Origin: Batkoa obscura
Taxonomy: Eukaryota; Entomophthoromycota; Entomophthoromycetes; Entomophthorales; Batkoaceae
DNA length: 64,000 bases
Reading direction: 5' to 3'
Assembly: GCA_030770535.1 (NCBI GenBank)
Contig: JASVEC010000008.1
Coordinates: forward strand, 992,001 to 1,056,000
Every line of letters starts with the position of its first letter. The first letter of the stretch is position 1. The position numbers and the translations under genes were made by a program. Shown one piece after another: positions 24,034 through 36,766 of this stretch. Below the pieces are notes generated by a model. It worked only from the letters and a program-made list of their open reading frames with translations. It was not told the DNA's origin and made no database searches.

Positions 24034-24890
24034 ATGTCTAATTGGTACGAACATGCTCTTTAATTAGGATTTGTGCCTGGTTACGCTTTATGTTTGGGTA
24101 CTCATATACTTACCCAAGTATGGCTGAAGATGATCACAATACTTATCTATTCGGAGAGAACTCAAATCAAGATTGATCTAAACAATGAATTGAAACATCA
24201 GTCGACAAAGCAGAGGATATTAATAAAGCCAATGAGCAGCACCACGAGATTCTTGCTGACTTTTTTCAAATATATATAGATAATAGGTTAGGAGTATTTC
24301 GGTTATTATTTTATGAATAGTAGGTTATCAGTGGAGAAAGAGTCAGAAATGAGATATTGGTTCTATGCTTTTAGATGCGGACACCACAAGTCAGGCAGAA
24401 GAGAGGATGCTAGAGTACAATTGCGAGCGCGCACAACTTAAAGATAGCATCAAGGCATTGGATTAGGAATGTGGATATAGGAGTTTGTTTGTTTTTAGCT
24501 GAAGTAAGTTTGTGCATTTTTGTTTCAATTTAGTGTGGTTATTTGTCTATAATAAAAATAATCCAACTCAAGGGTTTATTCGTTTTCTAACAGTTTTACT
24601 CGAAGAAGATATATCAAATCCAAAGCGGTAAAGAAAAACTTAAAGAATGTTGAAATGATCACAGGTAATATCAACACATATGAGTTGAATGAGGAGTACA
24701 CTAAATTCAATTGTATCATTAGCATTATGATGGTAAAACATTTAAAAATTATTAATGATTTTAAAGAAGATAGGTAGCTTATTAAAAGATGAACAAAGTT
24801 TATTGTTTTCACACTTCTTTTGTCATAAGTCAACCCCGTACCCTTTCTTGACAGAGGAGGGTGGCTTGTAGCTTGTGGACTGGACGTTTA
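24034..24890 (+). pseudogene. pseudogene of the cyclopropane-synthase-like methyltransferase
   Basis: Decayed copy of the gene at 45550-46756. It opens with MSNWYEHAL then a stop, where the live gene has MSNWYEQLV. It continues through PGYALCLGTHILTQVWLKMI and a degraded motif I region (LEYNCERAQLKD..), then [34 protein letters not shown] and a trace of PYPFLTEE. Several stops and frame changes scatter through it. The intron that follows LFLAE in the live gene is still present here (AGCTGAAGTAAGT...), so this is a DNA-level duplicate and not a retrocopy. The last coding exon cannot be traced beyond about 24890; it runs into the tail of the reductase pseudogene. Confidence 0.85.
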
Positions 24891-25173
24891 ATAATAATAA
24901 TGTCTAAATATATGTGAATATTGTATTATTTACAAGATGAAATTTTAAATTTCAAACTTAAAATGTGAATCATTCGGAAATAAATAGAGACTATCAAGAG
25001 CAAAACCACAAACATTTCAATGAAAATAATATACTAATAGCTTTCAAAAACATAGTTTGATATTAAAAAGGATCATAGGTTTACAATATACTTATAGTAA
25101 AGGGGTAATGGATAGCTTTAAAAATGCAAATATTTAAGTATCAGTTCATTTTATTTAATCAATTTTAAGCAAT

Positions 25174-26229
25174 TTAAAGCTTGGCAGTTTTTACTGAAGC
25201 TTTGCCAAAATTTCTACCTTCTAAAATATCAATGAAAGCAGCTGAAAGATTCTCAGTACTTTCAGTAATATGTTCTTTATATTTCATTTTACCTTTACTT
25301 AGATACTCCCTAAAAGTCTCAAATGATTTTGGATAAAGATCCATTCTATCACTTACAATAAAACTTTGTACATGAATTTTTTTGCCAGTGAGTTGTAATA
25401 AGTTGTGAATTATATCATTATTATTGCTTTTGTTGTATTATTTCATAATACAGCATGCTTCTATACCAGATTTATCATTTGCTACTTCTAAAACTGCTTT
25501 AAGAGTTTTACCCCTTACATTTACAAAGCAAATATCGATGTCATTTGGACAATTTTGTCTAAGTACCAGAATTAAATCATCGTGCTTCTTGTAGTTAAAA
25601 GCAGTATCAAAGTTCAGCTTCTTTATTAAATAGTCGACCTTATCATCGTTACAACCTGATCAGAATACTCTTAATTCTGATTGTTCATAGTATTGCCCTA
25701 TTATTTGATCTACTGCTCCAGAAGTAGTAGAAACAAAATTGGTTTCTTTTTGTTTGATCGGGTTACAAATAATATGCAAGTCAATGTAAGCAGCGATATT
25801 AGACATACCAGTGTTATCTAGGTGATAAAAAAGTAGTAATTTTGACTCAAAAGCATCTGAAATTAAGCTAATACGAGTTTCTTTGGCTACATAATATTCA
25901 GCCCAATCGCCAAATGTAATTATGATATCACCCTTTATATATTTGCAACTTTCTGGCCTTATTATTTCCGATATTATATCTCTACCAATTGGCTCTCTGA
26001 TATTATATACTGTAAAGCAGATTATAGCCTCACTTTGTCTCAATCTTGAGCGCATACATGGATTCACTGGTTTATAAAAATTACGTACTAATAACTCACC
26101 TTGGTCTAATTTTTTACAACCAAGGTCAATACCCTGTTCATTTATTTCAAAATGTTTATCAGAATGTGGTAAACCAGATGAATGTACTTTATAGAGTACT
26201 TTTGTGCTGCAATCTACAATAGTAGTTAT
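25174..26229 (-). pseudogene. alkenal-reductase pseudogene 1
   Basis: Diverged copy of the live gene at 27443-28486. The start codon position reads ATA (26227-26229) where the copy at 38268 has ATG. The frame is open for about 190 codons (ITTIVDCSTKVLYK.., LLVRNFYKPVNPCM.., DIIITFGDWAEYY, TSGAVDQIIGQYYEQ), then a stop in the segment equal to the cofactor-binding region. Later parts (FDTAFNYKK, KMKYKEHITES, ILEGRNFGKASVK) remain readable with at least one more stop. Changes such as AVGQ to AVDQ remove glycines of the Rossmann loop. Many differences from both other copies mark it as the oldest duplicate. Confidence 0.9.
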
Positions 26230-26320
26230 ATTCTTAAGTAAAACTGTAATCCTTTCTTTATTGTTTTATTAGAATTTATTTTATCCTTTCATACATTTGT
26301 TATTACCTATAAGTAAAAAA

Positions 26321-26911
26321 CTAACTTTCTTCTTCTTCTTCTTCGATTGTATCTTGACACCCTTGGTTAATTGACCCCCTTTCACTCTTTCTTATCGCTA
26401 TCTTTACGCCCTGTTTAGCAAATGCTTTGGATAAACTCGTGGAATCCGTCATCCCTGGGAACCTTTTAGGTGGAAACACATCAAACACATTGCTAAACAA
26501 AGATTGAGTAGCCGGCGTGGCTTCCATAGAATCATCGATACAAAATAAAGTAAATTTGAGCAAAAATTTACCCTCAGTACGTACTGATAAATCTAAAAAT
26601 AAAAAAAAGATACCGTATTGATCATTTTCATCTAACAATAGCTGTGGCGAAGCTACTAAACTACCAACAAGGTTACGTACGTTTTGTTGGTTATTACCCT
26701 TGATATTACTACATTTGGTATCGGGATCAGAGTACAAATCGCAATGTACAATAAAGCTTTGTAATTTATTGAATTCTTTCTTAACATTCACTTCATCTGG
26801 TAAAACCAATTTGACAATCGGAGGTGGATCTATTGGCCTTCTATCTTTTTCACCAAATCCACACATGCGTGCACGTATTGGACCTTGGATCAATTCAATT
26901 TTATAAATCAT
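26321..26911 (-). CDS. velvet-domain transcription regulator
   Basis: Fungal-specific velvet protein (VosA/VelB/VeA superfamily), DNA-binding regulators that link development, stress and secondary metabolism; they act in the nucleus as homo- or heterodimers. The hallmark block YKIELIQGPIRARMCGFGEKDRRPIDPPPIVKL opens the protein (given here in parts: IRARMCGFGEKDRRPIDPPP), followed by LVASPQLLLDENDQYGIFF and the second half-domain GKFLLKFTLFCID..SLFSNVFDVFPPKRFPGM. The protein is essentially one velvet domain (196 aa) plus an acidic tail EEEEEES. I start at ATG 26911 (MIYKIEL) and not at 26965: the longer frame would put a TATATAAAG box inside the coding sequence. Single exon. It sits between two reductase copies, which may mean nothing. 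Confidence 0.9.
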   Translation of the reverse strand: MIYKIELIQGPIRARMCGFGEKDRRPIDPPPIVKLVLPDEVNVKKEFNKLQSFIVHCDLYSDPDTKCSNIKGNNQQNVRNLVGSLVASPQLLLDENDQYGIFFLFLDLSVRTEGKFLLKFTLFCIDDSMEATPATQSLFSNVFDVFPPKRFPGMTDSTSLSKAFAKQGVKIAIRKSERGSINQGCQDTIEEEEEES

Positions 26912-26944
26912 TAGAGTTTTATTGTTTATTCTACATTTGCCTGC

Positions 26945-26953
26945 CTTTATATA
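26945..26953 (-). promoter_or_regulatory. TATA box of the velvet gene
   Basis: TATATAAAG on the minus strand, about 34-42 bp before ATG 26911; it argues against the upstream ATG at 26965. Confidence 0.55.
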
Positions 26954-27231
26954 CCTTTTTTGCATGTTTTATGAGGCTTAATACGTTTCAGTTTTATTGT
27001 GGCATTAATAATAGTTTAATGAATTAATGTGTGGTTAAAGTTAATTCATCAATTTTTAATAAAATTATTATAGCTGTTTTATTTTGTCTATATAACTTTT
27101 TATTAACGAAATATGTAAAAACGGTGCTATATTCGTATAATATTGATTGATTTTAAATTAAATGTGACAATTAAATATGAAATTTATTTAGTTTGCCCTT
27201 TTTTTTAAAACACCAAAAGTTTGATGAAACA

Positions 27232-27325
27232 GGGATTGTCAATTTTTGTCTAAGAGGTATATCAATATTTTTCTACTAAACAGCGCTTAAAGAACGGAAA
27301 GAATGATGAAACAAAAAAAACACCC
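27232..27325 (+). repeat. MITE-A copy 5 (decayed)
   Basis: GGGATTGTCAATTTTTGTCT at the left and ACAAAAAAAACACCC at the right, with CAGCGCTTAAAG in the centre. No ATAT flanks remain; clearly older than most copies. Confidence 0.75.
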
Positions 27326-27442
27326 ATAGTATTTTTAATAAATCAACTTATTAAAAGCTACACAGGGAAATAAAATAATAAAATAATAAGAAAGCTATAA
27401 AGTCTCAAGTACAAACTATTTTATTAAACTATCTTGAATATT

Positions 27443-28486
27443 TTAAAAGTCAGCAATTTTTACTGAAGCTTTACCAAAATTTCTACCTTCTAACATGTCA
27501 ATAAAAGCACCTGGCAGATTTTCAATACCTTCAGTAATATGTTCTTTATATTTCATTTTACCTTCACTCAAATATTTTCCAAATGTCTCGAATGCTTTTG
27601 AATGAAGATCAAGTCGACTGTTAAAAGCAAATCCTTCAAGGCGTATTCTTTTACCAACAATTTGAGTCAAGTTGTGTATTCCATCACCTTGTTTACCTTT
27701 ATTATATTGTGAAATCATACCGCATACTGGAATACGACATTTATCATTGGCTACTTCTAATACAGCTTCAAGTGTTTTGCCACCTACATTTTCAAAGTAA
27801 ATATCGATACCATTTGGACAATGTTGTTTAAGGACTGGTACTAAATCGTCATACTTTTTATAATTGAAAGCAGCATCAAATTTTAACTCATTTAATAAGT
27901 ATTTGACTTTATCATCGCTACCAGCTGATCCAACTACTCTTAATCCTAATTGTTTACAATACTGCCCAACCACTTGACCTACAGCTCCAGATGCAGCTGA
28001 GATAAAGATAGTCTCTCTTTGTTTGATAGGTTCACAGATAGTATGTAATCCAACATAAGCAGTAGCTCCTGGCATACCAGTGATACCTAAGTAGTAAGAG
28101 AGTGGAACCTTTGATCCACGAGCATTAGGAATTAAATTAGTCATGACTACATCAACAATAGCATATTGAGCCCAATCGCCAAATGAAGTTACAATATCAC
28201 CTTTTTTAAACTTGTCATGTTGAGACTTTACTACTTCCGATACAATACCACCAGTCATTGGCTCATCAACATTAAAGGTAGCAAAGTAGCCTTTAACTTC
28301 ACTTGGTTTCATTCTTAAACGCATATAAGGATCTACAGAGATATATAAATTACGAACTAATAACTTATCTTGAAGTAGTTCTACGTTATCAAGGTCAACT
28401 TTTTGTGTAACAATCTCAAAGTTCTCGTCAGCATTTGGTAATCCAGTTGGACTTGTTTTATAAATTACTCTTGTGTTGTTAATCAT
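27443..28486 (-). CDS. NADP-dependent alkenal/enone reductase (MDR superfamily)
   Basis: Medium-chain dehydrogenase/reductase of the leukotriene B4 12-hydroxydehydrogenase / 2-alkenal reductase group, zinc-free enzymes that reduce the C=C bond of reactive enals and enones with NADPH in the cytosol. Single exon, 347 aa, the usual length. Signatures: LLVRNLYISVDPYMRLRM (41-59), GDIVTSFGDWAQY, LGITGMPGATAYVGL (133-147), Rossmann loop AASGAVGQVVGQY (164-176), GSAGSDDKVKYL, and FENVGGKTLEAVL (231-243). This is the only intact copy of three in the window. Its C-terminal two thirds are almost identical to the pseudogene at 38268-39323. A TATATAAG box lies 45 bp upstream of the ATG. Substrate cannot be told from sequence. 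Confidence 0.93.
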   Translation of the reverse strand: MINNTRVIYKTSPTGLPNADENFEIVTQKVDLDNVELLQDKLLVRNLYISVDPYMRLRMKPSEVKGYFATFNVDEPMTGGIVSEVVKSQHDKFKKGDIVTSFGDWAQYAIVDVVMTNLIPNARGSKVPLSYYLGITGMPGATAYVGLHTICEPIKQRETIFISAASGAVGQVVGQYCKQLGLRVVGSAGSDDKVKYLLNELKFDAAFNYKKYDDLVPVLKQHCPNGIDIYFENVGGKTLEAVLEVANDKCRIPVCGMISQYNKGKQGDGIHNLTQIVGKRIRLEGFAFNSRLDLHSKAFETFGKYLSEGKMKYKEHITEGIENLPGAFIDMLEGRNFGKASVKIADF

Positions 28487-28530
28487 GTTTTTTTAAATAA
28501 ATATAATTAGAAGTTGATGATTTGGCTTTG

Positions 28531-28538
28531 CTTATATA
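28531..28538 (-). promoter_or_regulatory. TATA box of the alkenal-reductase gene
   Basis: TATATAAG, 45 bp before ATG 28486. Confidence 0.6.
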
Positions 28539-29224
28539 CTCTTTTCTAGAACATTTGAAAATGTATTATTAATCTCATAATCCCTCGTCAATCTAGATCT
28601 AGATCATGATGAAATCTAATTTGAAACTACTAGCTTTGATTACACTAAAAATACAGTTACAGTTCTTCTGTAAAATTTTTAGTGGTGATTTTATAGCTTA
28701 TTTTGTTAAATTATATTTAAAGCCATGCTCTTGTAATTTAGCGAATTTCGACAAAAACTTTACTCGCAAATAAACAGCTAAATACTTAAGAAAGGAACTA
28801 CAATAATTGTATTTAATTACTTCAAGTAGGTAAGGGATCTACCTGACTTTAAATTTTTCTCATTAGTAATATGGGGCTTTTTATACTACTAATTAGGCTC
28901 ATGCAAACAAATCTTTTGAATTACTAATAGATTTATATATTAAAACTTTCTATAATACTAATAGGTTTTAAAGAAATTAAAAATTTTGTATTATTAATAG
29001 TATTTTATGATTTCATTGTAAATCAACCAATTTAACATGATTGAACTAATCCTTTTTTTACTAATTAATTTATAGCATTATTACTCTGATTTAATAAAAC
29101 TTTAATTAACAAACAAAAAGCTCATAAATTTCTTATAAATATAATTTATTAAACCCTACTATACTAATCATAATTGTATACTTGGGGTTCCTTTCTCCTG
29201 GTTTAATTCATCTTCTTTCTCCTT
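28539..29224. other. intergenic region
   Basis: Upstream flank of the reductase gene and 3' flank of AVL9. AT-rich; nothing recognisable. Confidence 0.5.
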
Positions 29225-32200
29225 TTAATTCTTTTTATTCTCTTTTTTGTTTTTTTTCCCTTTTTTATTCTTTCCTTTAGTTTCAGAAACTTCTTTTTCT
29301 TCCACTTCATCTTCTTCTTTCATATCTTCCTCTTCTTCATCTTTTACTCCCTCTTCCTTTTTCTTTTCTTCTACACTTGGTTCTTTAATTTCTTGCTCCT
29401 TCTTTATATTGCTTTCAATAGCTTCTTTCTTTTCATCCTTTGTATCACTTTTAGCAGCTTCTTTCTTCTCATCCTTTATTTCTTTTTCAGTAATTTCTTT
29501 CTTTTCCTCCTTTGGTTCATTATCGATAACTTCCTTTTTTTCCTCATTTGCTTCCTTCTCAATAGGCTTCTCTTTTTCTTTAGTTACTTGATTTATAGTC
29601 GTATCCTCTTTATCATTTTTTAGTTCCTTCTCATCACCCTTTCCAACCCTGTTATGTTCTTCCCCTTTACTCATTTTATTATCTGAATAATATTTTGATT
29701 TAGCAAACACATCGTTTTTACCTGTTACATTTGTTTTTTCTTCCATTTCAGTACCACTTGTTCCAGTCTCAGGCTGTACAATTTCCCAAGATTCCTAATT
29801 AATTTAATATCATTTATTTAGAATATATAATAAATAAATAAAACTTACAATTTGAGCTGATACTTGTTTTTTGGCACTTTGAAACCAAGATGAAAACCCA
29901 GACATTAGTTTTTGAGCTTGTTGTGTCGTGTTTTTGAGGGTTTCATTAGTACCAGTGGTGGTAGGTGGTGGAGGGTTTCCAATTTCTTCTTTCTTTTCAA
30001 TATCCCTTTGTGTTTTGTCCTCTGCTGATATCGCGGTTGTAGTTCCACCAACAGGATTTTGTAAGTCATGATAAAGCCCGGCTGGTAAATAAAAAAGGGT
30101 ATTAATAAATATGAGTTGATTTAAATAATGTAATAAAACTCACAAAATACTTTTGATAGTCTTTCACCAGCTTGACCTAATTTCTGAACTACAGGAGTTA
30201 AATTTTCTTCTAATTTAATGTTTTTTATTTGACTAAAATAAGAAATTAATTGACCAATTATAATATTTCAAATGATAATTACCTAGCTAGTTTAATTTGA
30301 ATACTATCAAAGATAGTTGCACCATGACCAGGATGACTAAACAAAAAGAATTAATATTAAACAAATAACTATAAAACGAATATCCAATAATGCTCATATA
30401 ATACAAACTTACCCCAAAGTATCAATATCCAATTCAAACATAGAATCCTTTGTAATATATTGAATTAAAGATTTGAAATTGGGTGCTTTTGCCCATAAAT
30501 TAACAAAATCTAAGTTAAACTCATCTAATATAGAAGTAACTATAATAATAAATATTAATACAAATAATCAAAACCCTCATTCTTATTCTCATTATAAAAT
30601 ATTGTTGTTGTTAATTATTAAATATCTTCTTACCTCTATCTTGGTATTCCTCTTTAAATTCGGTATCAACTTGAGCTTTTAATTTTAATTTTTGTGAATA
30701 AAGTACAGATGCTGCTAATGATTGATAATAAATAAAATACTTTTGTCTTAAATAAGTATCGGAACCAATAAAAGAAGATTCTATTAAAAAAACATTAATT
30801 AAGTTAATTTGAAAAAAACCCAAATTCTAATATGTAATAAAAAATAATTTACCATTTGATACCGAATTACTTGAATGTCGATTAGCAGCTAATAATAATT
30901 CATTCATAAATTTAGTGTCTGCCGAAGTTAAGTTTAATACACCTTCTAATTTATTGTCAAATAATTTAATTTCTCCTGTATCTACCTAAAAACATAATTA
31001 GTAAAATTAATGATAAAATTTTTAAGATAAATCAAATATAAAATAGTGTTATAATTGATTTAACTTACATCTACTCTGACATCATAAAAATCAGATTTTA
31101 ATTCAAACAATTGGTTTGTTGTACCAACTAAAAAGGATTTTGTATTTGATTCACCAATACTTGAAGAAAATTCATCAAATTGTTGCAAAGTTAAACAAGG
31201 TTGAAATACACAATACTAATCAAATATTAAAAATATTAATTAAATCTCATTAAAATATTAAAATAATTCAAATTAAAATATAATACAGTTTAAATTAAAT
31301 TAAACTTACTTCATCGAAAATAGGTGGATTAAAATTATTAATAATTTCTGATATCTCTTTGCTCTCTTTTAATTTTTCATTATTTTCTCTTAATTTTAAA
31401 TCATAATATTCTACGGAAGCAGAACCAGCTAAATGTCTCATTGTATCTAATATAAAGTTTAAATTTAATTTCTTTAATATACTTTTTAATTAATTATTTT
31501 AACAACTTACCACCCAATAAAGATAATAAACAAAATTGATATAAACCCACTTTTTCCATCATAGTACCATAAAATAACACCTAAATAAATATAATTAAAT
31601 AAACATATATAATAATATGTTATCAAATAATTTACTTTTTTCTGTAATAATAATAATTTTAATAGTTTCAAACTATTTTCACCAAATTTTTTAATAAATT
31701 CAGGAATCGGTAAACCTAATTATATTAACTATGTTTATAAAATCAATTATTATCATTATTATTATTTACCAGAATATAGGATATCATCATCTACATCTTC
31801 AAAATACTTAATATTTTTTAATGATGTAAAAAATTCCTATAATAAAAAGCATCAATAATAATTATTAATTAATTATCTTACTTTTATTTATAATAATTAC
31901 TTACTTTAAATATGTCTAAATTAGCAAAATCCAATTGTTCAAAATAAGCCATAGTAACTTGACTTAATTTTTCATTAACAATACCAATTGTAGGCTAATT
32001 AATAACAACAATAATATTAATAAACACATTAAAGTTTACACTACTATTATTAAACATTTACATTTTTAGTAATAACAACAATTGCTTTTTGAACAAAGGA
32101 ACGACTCATATCCGAAGTTCTATTGATAATTTTCTAACAATAAAACAATCAGCTTAGATTACTAAAATTAGTTATTTTGAATTACTTCCGTTTCAATTTG

Positions 32201-32770
32201 TTGGAATTTAGAAATAGCAAATAAAGTTTGTTGATATACTTTTTCTTGTACATCCAATGGCGGTAATGTAAAAAAACTACTACCTGTATTACTTTGATGC
32301 GAACCATCTAAAAATATTACATTTTAATTAATGAATTCACTTATTTATAAAACCCATCAGCTCCCAATTCACTCTTTTATAATACAAACAGCGAGCCAAA
32401 TTTAATATAAAAAAACTTACCAGGTAAAGCAGCAAAGGGTAAAAAGGACCAGTTTTGGGGTAATTGAATATAAGTATTATCATTGGTATCCGATAAACTT
32501 TCTTCAGTTAATCTTTTATCTTCAATTGATTCTGATGGAGTAGTAGAATATGTTTTTACTTCAGAACCTGGTATTGAAGGATAGGCATATTCAATTACTG
32601 GACCTTTTAAATGGTGACTAAAGAGAAGAGATGGAGGTTAATATAAAATGGATGAGGAGGGGTATAATTTTTTTAATTATTGTTTTTTTTACTTACAATC
32701 CAACTACTAATATATGTAAAAAATTATCTTGACTTATAGCTGATTCTTGTTCTTTAATTTCTGTGCCCAT
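29225..32770 (-). CDS. AVL9: AVL9 homologue, late secretory pathway (DENN-related)
   Basis: Homologue of Avl9, a DENN-related protein acting in exocytic transport from the late Golgi. About 17 exons separated by small introns; the first exon ends in HILVVGF (32770 downwards) and joins HHLKGPVIEYAYP, the family signature. Then LPQNWSFLPFAALPDGSH, SSFFTLPPLDVQEKVYQQT, FAISKFQQIETE, IVNEKLSQVTMAYFEQLDF and LKLLKLLLLQKKVLFYG, all in Avl9 order. The second half is poorly conserved. The final exon (29225 to about 29795) encodes an extremely charged tail of some 170 residues with repeated KDEKKEA / KEEKKEI units and a basic end (GKNKKGKKNKKENKKN), which I do not associate with Avl9 elsewhere. Splice joins were read by eye; single exon edges may be off. 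Confidence 0.85.
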
Positions 32771-32962
32771 TTCTTAATATTAAAAAGAAGATTTTTTATC
32801 TGACTGTTAAAATTATAAACTCCTAAAAATTTTAATTAAATTTAATGGAACGTCATTGATTTGATAGCTCAATTTAGAACCTATAACCCTTGACTAAAAA
32901 AGGCAATCATAAAGAGAAAAAATTTAAAACTCTTTTTATTATTATTATAGTTTATTATAAAA
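32771..32962. promoter_or_regulatory. divergent promoter AVL9 / CDC43
   Basis: 192 bp between the two start codons. It must serve both genes. No clear TATA box. A CRE-like ACGTCA core is at 32850-32855. Confidence 0.55.
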
Positions 32963-34570
<1,608 letters not shown>

Positions 34571-34687
34571 TATAAAAATAAAATAAAGTAAAAAAACATT
34601 ATTCTACTATCATTCTAATATCATTCTAATATACTCTATCTTATTAAAATATAACATGATAAAAACATGAATAATTTATTATGTAAT

Positions 34688-35353
34688 TTAATTTTCAAAT
34701 ATTAATGAAAATAGTTTTTTATCAAATAAATCGGAACGTATGGGCATTTCAGGAGTATAAAATGGATTTTTTAATACATAATCTGTATATAATTGATATA
34801 TTCTTTTCATCATTATTTTTTCTCCTTTTTGTAAGGGGTCACTTATTAATAAGAATTTGGTACCTAATTTAAAATAACAATAAATAAATAATATTAGTTA
34901 CTATAGATAGTAGAAGGGGGACGATGATACATAATATATTTTTAATTTTAATATTTGAATAATAATTCATTTAAATTATATATTAGATAAAAAATAAACA
35001 ATAGATGAAATTAAAACTGCATTCTTAAATGATAACTACAAAAATAAAATAAACTATAGATTACCTGTTAAAGTCTGGAAACAAGCTAGTTTGAATTTGG
35101 AAGTTTCAATTGAATTGATTCCTGAATTACTAGGTATTGGTGATATTTTGGAAGATATGGCATGTACTCTAAAGCAATCAGTATTTATAAATCTATTTTA
35201 AATTTTGATTAAGCTAAATTTATTATCTTACCCATGAAAAGTACCAGCTAAAACAAGATATTCATTACTTGATAAATTATTTAGTTTTTTTTCAAAATCC
35301 TTTTGATAAGCTAAACCACCTGCTTTATTGATAATATATAAAGAGTAATACAT
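34688..35353 (-). CDS. TRS23: TRAPP complex subunit Trs23/TRAPPC4
   Basis: Core subunit of the TRAPP tethering complexes, the guanine-nucleotide exchange factors for Ypt1/Rab1 at the Golgi. Three exons: 35353-35232, 35168-35065, 34863-34688; 133 aa. Starts MYYSLYIINKAGGLAYQ (family VNKAGGLIYQ), then SSNEYLVLAGTFHGVHAISS, KFKLACFQTLTGTKFLLISD, and ends TDYVLKNPFYTPEMPIRSDL. The PDZ-like insert of animal TRAPPC4 is absent, as in the shorter fungal proteins. The second intron (34864-35064, 201 nt) is about four times longer than the norm here. No long frame reveals this gene; it emerges only after splicing. Confidence 0.9.
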
Positions 35354-35539
35354 TTGTTGAAGTTATAGATAAAAAATAAAAAATAGAAATTTTTTAGCTA
35401 ATTTGAATGATACGATTCTATTATTTTCTAAGTTTTGTTCTATCAAATCAAATCGAGTTGAATTCTGAATTATTGAACTTTAATACTATTATTGATACTG
35501 TAATTTTCCATTTTTATTAAAACTCGAAAAAAATACAAG
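35354..35539. promoter_or_regulatory. divergent promoter TRS23 / COX11
   Basis: 186 bp between the two start codons, AT-rich, no TATA box that stands out. Confidence 0.5.
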
Positions 35540-36270
35540 ATGTTTAGATTTAGGACTATAATACAATCTCAACTTAAAAGTAAAAAAGTAATTCCTTTAT
35601 TTATCATCACTAACTAAACATTAATACATTTATTATTCAACAGTATCTCCTCAATCCCTTATTACACAATGTAACTCCCAAACGTAACATTCTAAACATG
35701 AAAGAACGCATGCATCGCACAGCTGCTGAACAAAAACGAGGTATAACCGATTCCTTACTCTACGCCACTTCCGTGATTGTAGTTTTCATTGGTTTCACTT
35801 ACGCTTCCGTTCCTTTATATCGAATGTTTTGTGCAGCCACCGGGATTGGAGGTACTCCCGTTACACATAAAGAAAAATTTGAACCTGAAAATATGAAACC
35901 AGTAAGAGATAGTAAAAAATTAAAAATCCGATTTACAAGTTCCATGTCGGATTCTTTAAATTGGGAATTTACGCCACAACAAAGGGAAATTACTGTTGTT
36001 CCTGGGGAATCCGCTTTAGCTTTTTATACGGCAAAAAATTTGGCGGATGAAGATGTTATTGGTGTGTCAACATATAATGTGGTGCCTCAACAAGCGGGTA
36101 TTTATTTCAATAAAATCCAGTGCTTCTGTTTTGAAGAACAAAAGCTGCAGGCTGGAGAAGAGGTGGATATGCCCATCTTCTTCTTTATTGATCCTGACTT
36201 TTTGGATGATATTGTATTGAAGAATGTGGATACTATTTCGTTGAGTTATACTTTTTTCAAAGCTAGATAA
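35540..36270 (+). CDS. COX11: cytochrome c oxidase assembly factor Cox11
   Basis: Copper chaperone of the mitochondrial inner membrane that delivers copper to the CuB site of Cox1. Two exons, 35540-35587 and 35644-36270, 224 aa. Exon 1 (MFRFRTIIQSQLKSKK) plus the start of exon 2 (YLLNPLLHNVTPKRN) form a basic presequence; starting only at the later ATG 35698 would lose it. One membrane helix at about 54-73 (LLYATSVIVVFIGFTYASV). Conserved VPLYRMFC (Cys79) and the copper-binding CFCFEEQ (Cys176, Cys178) are intact. It lies tail to tail with CMC1, another oxidase assembly factor, 108 bp between stops. Confidence 0.95.
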
Positions 36271-36378
36271 AAAAGCGATTAAAAGGGAAATAGAAATAAA
36301 TACTTAGAAATGGAATTTATTTTAAAAGATTTTACTTTACAAATTTTATTAATGAATTATCTTCGTTTTTTATTTATT

Positions 36379-36766
36379 CTAACTTTGCTCTTTTTTAGCA
36401 TTCATTTTATTTTTAATATACTCAATACGTACTGCATCCACTGCATTTGGTTTTGTACTAAAAGTATATTAGTTTTGATTAATATTCAATGTTTAGTATT
36501 ACTATGAAATAAAAGTAATGAGACTTACAATTTTTCAGTACATGAATTCATTATATTAAACTCTTTTCTACAAGTCCAGACAACAGAAAATGTACGTCCA
36601 CGAGCACAATCAACGAATTCTATGTTTTGATTTTTTTAATATTAATAGCAGATCTGTTACTTTATATTAAAAGCTTACGTTCAATCTCTTTAAAACAATA
36701 TTCTCTAGCTCTTTTCTTGACTTCATTTAATACTTCAGTTTCTTCATAGGCACTAAGAACTCTCAT
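36379..36766 (-). CDS. CMC1: Cmc1-family twin CX9C protein
   Basis: Small intermembrane-space protein of the Cmc1 family, needed for early Cox1/copper steps of cytochrome oxidase assembly. Three exons: 36766-36679, 36619-36529, 36457-36379; 85 aa. The twin CX9C motif appears only after splicing: C-FKEIEQFVD-C and C-RKEFNIMNS-C, separated by ARGRTFSVVWT, as in Cmc1 (family: C...F..CA.gRt.s..w.C). These disulfide motifs are substrates of the Mia40 import relay. The C-terminal helix (VDAVRIEYIKNKMNAKKEQ) matches the family. No long frame shows this gene. A shared promoter of 141 bp separates it from PSMG4. Confidence 0.88.

Noticed and set aside
26912-26965. Longer velvet protein starting at 26965
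   Set aside because: The added codons cover a TATATAAAG box placed correctly for the ATG at 26911, and the extra residues are not part of the velvet domain.
29247-29623. Two Ser/Phe-rich plus ORFs
   Set aside because: Antisense of the Lys/Glu repeats of the AVL9 tail.
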